A stretch of DNA of 64,000 bases. Origin: JAICYJ01 sp963737445. Its GTDB lineage: Bacteria; Actinomycetota; Thermoleophilia; Gaiellales; JAICJC01. Numbering within the stretch: position 1 is the stretch's first letter; the number at the start of each line of letters is the position of its first letter. The position numbers and the translations under genes were made by a program. A model generated the notes under the pieces. It was not told where the DNA came from. It ran no database searches and worked only from the letters and a program-made list of their open reading frames with translations. Positions 62,510 through 64,000 of this stretch are shown here, piece by piece. The stretch is taken from the NCBI GenBank assembly GCA_963737445.1, contig CAVTSO010000009.1, forward strand, positions 124,001-188,000, given 5' to 3'.

Positions 62510-64000
62510 CTAGCCGTCGAGCACGGTCACGCTCAGGTACGACGGAGTCCCGCCGCCGGTCACCAGGCGCTGGTGGTTGACCGCCGTACGGGTCGCAAAC
62601 CACGGGCTCTCGGACGTCCCCGGGTGCGCCACGTACAGCGGGTAGTCGCTGGAGGCGACCTGCAACCGCATCCGGTGGCCGGCCAGGACGCGGTACCCAG
62701 TGTGCCCCAAGTAGACCTCGGCGGCGATGCCGTCTCCGGGGTCGTCGACTGCGCGCTGGCCGTAGAGCACGATGTGCGACCCGCCCGCCGGGTCGACATC
62801 GACCAGCTTCACGTGCAGGTTCATGGACGGGCCGTCGCCGGCCACGGTCAGGTGGGCGACGACGCGGCCCGCCAGCGTCAGGTGCTCCGTCAGGTCGGCC
62901 GACTCGAACACTGCGACGTCCGGCCGCGAGGCGACCGCATCCTCGTCGGGGTACCCGTAGAGGAAGGCGAACGGGTTCTCGATGGTGGAGGGCACCAGGT
63001 TCCCGGGATCGTGCACCCATTCGACCACCCCCTCGCCGGGCTCTGCCTCGCCGAGACCGCCCGCCTCCGTCAGATACAGGCGCCGCTGGCGCGCACCCGC
63101 CGGCGGCCAGACCGGTGACTCGTGCCAGCCCACGTTCGCCAGGTGCCAGCGCACGCGCGGCACCGACTCGGGGCCGCCACGGCCGGCCAGGAAGGCGTCG
63201 AAGAAGTCGAGCGCGGGGGCGAGGTAGCGCGGCAGCATGCGTTCGAGCGCATCGTCGTGGGTGTCGTGGTCCTCGCTCTCGGGGATCGGCACGAACTCGA
63301 AGCGGTAGTTCTCGTGGTCGGTCGAGCCGGCGTGCAGGTACTGGAACGGCGCCGTCTCCGGGTCGCTCATGAGCCGCTCGTAGTCCAACATGTGCGGGGG
63401 AGTGATGTTGTCGAACCAGCCAACCCCGTGCAGCGTCGGGATGCGCAGCCGTGTGAACGGATGGCGGTCGCCGTACATGTCCACCGGCGCCTGGCCGCGG
63501 GCCTCCGCCAGCAGTCGGTCGAAGGCCAGGGAGCGGCTGCCGATCAGCTCGAAGGCGGGATCGAACAGCTCGCTCAGCGGCCGCCGCGTCCAGTCCGGTG
63601 TCCAGTGGTGCGTGCGGCCGTCCGCCCAGTACTGGGCCAGGTAGTGAGCGCCGTAGAGCGGTGCCACGCCGTCGCCGTCGAGCCAGCCGAACAGGTCGGC
63701 CACGGTCACGCGCGGCACGATCGCCTTCAGCGCGGGGTGCCCGGAGGCGACCGCCGCCCACTGGGTGTAGCCGTAGTAGGAGTCGCCCCACATGCCGACG
63801 TCGCCGTTCGACCAGGGCTGCTCCGTGATCCACTGGATCGTGTCGTAGCCGTCGTCGACCTCGTGCACGAACGCGTTCACCTCACCACCGGACCGGAACT
63901 TGCCCCGCACGTCCTGGGGCAGGAACGCGTAGCCGCGCTCGGTGAAGTGGCCGGCGATGAACGGCATCCAGCAGTAGCGGCCGTTCTTGTCGTAGGGCAG
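62510..64000 (-). CDS. CocE/NonD family hydrolase, 5' end cut by the window
   Basis: At least 497 residues of an alpha/beta hydrolase of the X-Pro dipeptidyl-peptidase/CocE group; the frame is open to the window edge (YDKNGRYCWMPFIAGHF). It shows FLPQDVRGKFRSGGEVNAF, the nucleophile GMWGDSYYGYTQWAAVASGH, the acid and His regions LHGVGWFDNITPPHM and STDHENYRFEFVP, and a C-terminal jelly-roll domain (SMNLHVKLVDVDPAGGSHIV). Family members cleave esters or amide bonds of acyl substrates; the specific one is not known. Confidence 0.9.
   Translation of the reverse strand: MPYDKNGRYCWMPFIAGHFTERGYAFLPQDVRGKFRSGGEVNAFVHEVDDGYDTIQWITEQPWSNGDVGMWGDSYYGYTQWAAVASGHPALKAIVPRVTVADLFGWLDGDGVAPLYGAHYLAQYWADGRTHHWTPDWTRRPLSELFDPAFELIGSRSLAFDRLLAEARGQAPVDMYGDRHPFTRLRIPTLHGVGWFDNITPPHMLDYERLMSDPETAPFQYLHAGSTDHENYRFEFVPIPESEDHDTHDDALERMLPRYLAPALDFFDAFLAGRGGPESVPRVRWHLANVGWHESPVWPPAGARQRRLYLTEAGGLGEAEPGEGVVEWVHDPGNLVPSTIENPFAFLYGYPDEDAVASRPDVAVFESADLTEHLTLAGRVVAHLTVAGDGPSMNLHVKLVDVDPAGGSHIVLYGQRAVDDPGDGIAAEVYLGHTGYRVLAGHRMRLQVASSDYPLYVAHPGTSESPWFATRTAVNHQRLVTGGGTPSYLSVTVLDG

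Overview
The window is high-GC, gene-dense bacterial chromosome. Several signs point to a Gram-positive, actinobacterial lineage: an HrcA-type heat-shock repressor, a LexA box of the Bacillus/actinobacterial form (CGAACATGCGTTCG) in front of uvrA, a GSI-alpha-like glutamine synthetase, CGNR-zinc-finger and XRE-TPR regulators, and many GTG/TTG starts. The gene order and families look most like class Thermoleophilia (Gaiellales/Solirubrobacterales relatives). That placement is inference from families and synteny, not from a search. No prophage, insertion sequence or CRISPR array was seen.

Layout. 0-5 kb: a membrane protein, leuS, comEA and a short comEC. 5.5-9.5 kb: citrate synthase, an Rrf2 regulator, holA, a membrane protein, a cyclic-nucleotide-binding protein and rpsT. 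9.5-27 kb is an old conserved neighbourhood also known from Bacillus: lepA-hemW-hrcA-(grpE-dnaK)-dnaJ-prmA-rsmE-mtaB-yqeY-phoH-ybeY-dgkA-cdd-era. Here grpE-dnaK is missing and its place holds a self-contained cassette: an XRE-TPR regulator, a 35-residue exported-peptide-like ORF with its own strong ribosome binding site, and hairpin terminators on both sides. A membrane protein, a membrane-anchored pseudokinase and a GYD protein lie between dgkA and cdd. 27-30 kb: deoC, a TrpC-like barrel that has lost its catalytic residues, a phosphofructokinase with pyrophosphate-type residues, and tRNA-Leu(CAA). 30-36 kb: a loose, decaying region with remnants of exported-protein, EEP-phosphatase and allene-oxide-cyclase-like genes, plus a few intact accessory genes (lipoprotein, NHL beta-propeller, VOC, cupin, zinc ribbon). 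36-49 kb: RNase H-like protein, methyltransferase, YbdK ligase, MFS transporter, glnA, a tandem GNAT, malic enzyme, hydrolase, polA and a glycosidase-like lipoprotein. 49-64 kb: rpsA, coaE, lytic transglycosylase, uvrB, a CGNR regulator, uvrA, two Nudix proteins, an enoyl-CoA hydratase, a phosphotransferase and a CocE-type hydrolase cut by the window end.

Two features run through the window. First, at least twenty genes on both strands carry a TANNNT -10-like box ending 6-9 nt before the start codon, usually with no Shine-Dalgarno sequence, which implies widespread leaderless transcripts; the rule also helps choose starts. Second, single-base indels break many core genes between about 5.8 and 15.0 kb (gltA, rrf2, holA, murJ, lepA, hemW, hrcA) and a few elsewhere (GNAT 42.17 kb, rpsA and coaE 50.5-50.9 kb). 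They fall in short G/C runs of essential genes and look like sequence errors rather than biology.

Functionally the window holds translation and ribosome maturation (leuS, lepA, rpsT, rpsA, prmA, rsmE, mtaB, ybeY, era), DNA replication and repair (holA, polA, uvrA, uvrB), cell envelope lipid and wall work (murJ, DgkA-PAP2, lytic transglycosylase), DNA uptake (comEA/comEC) and central carbon and nitrogen metabolism (gltA, pfk, malic enzyme, glnA).
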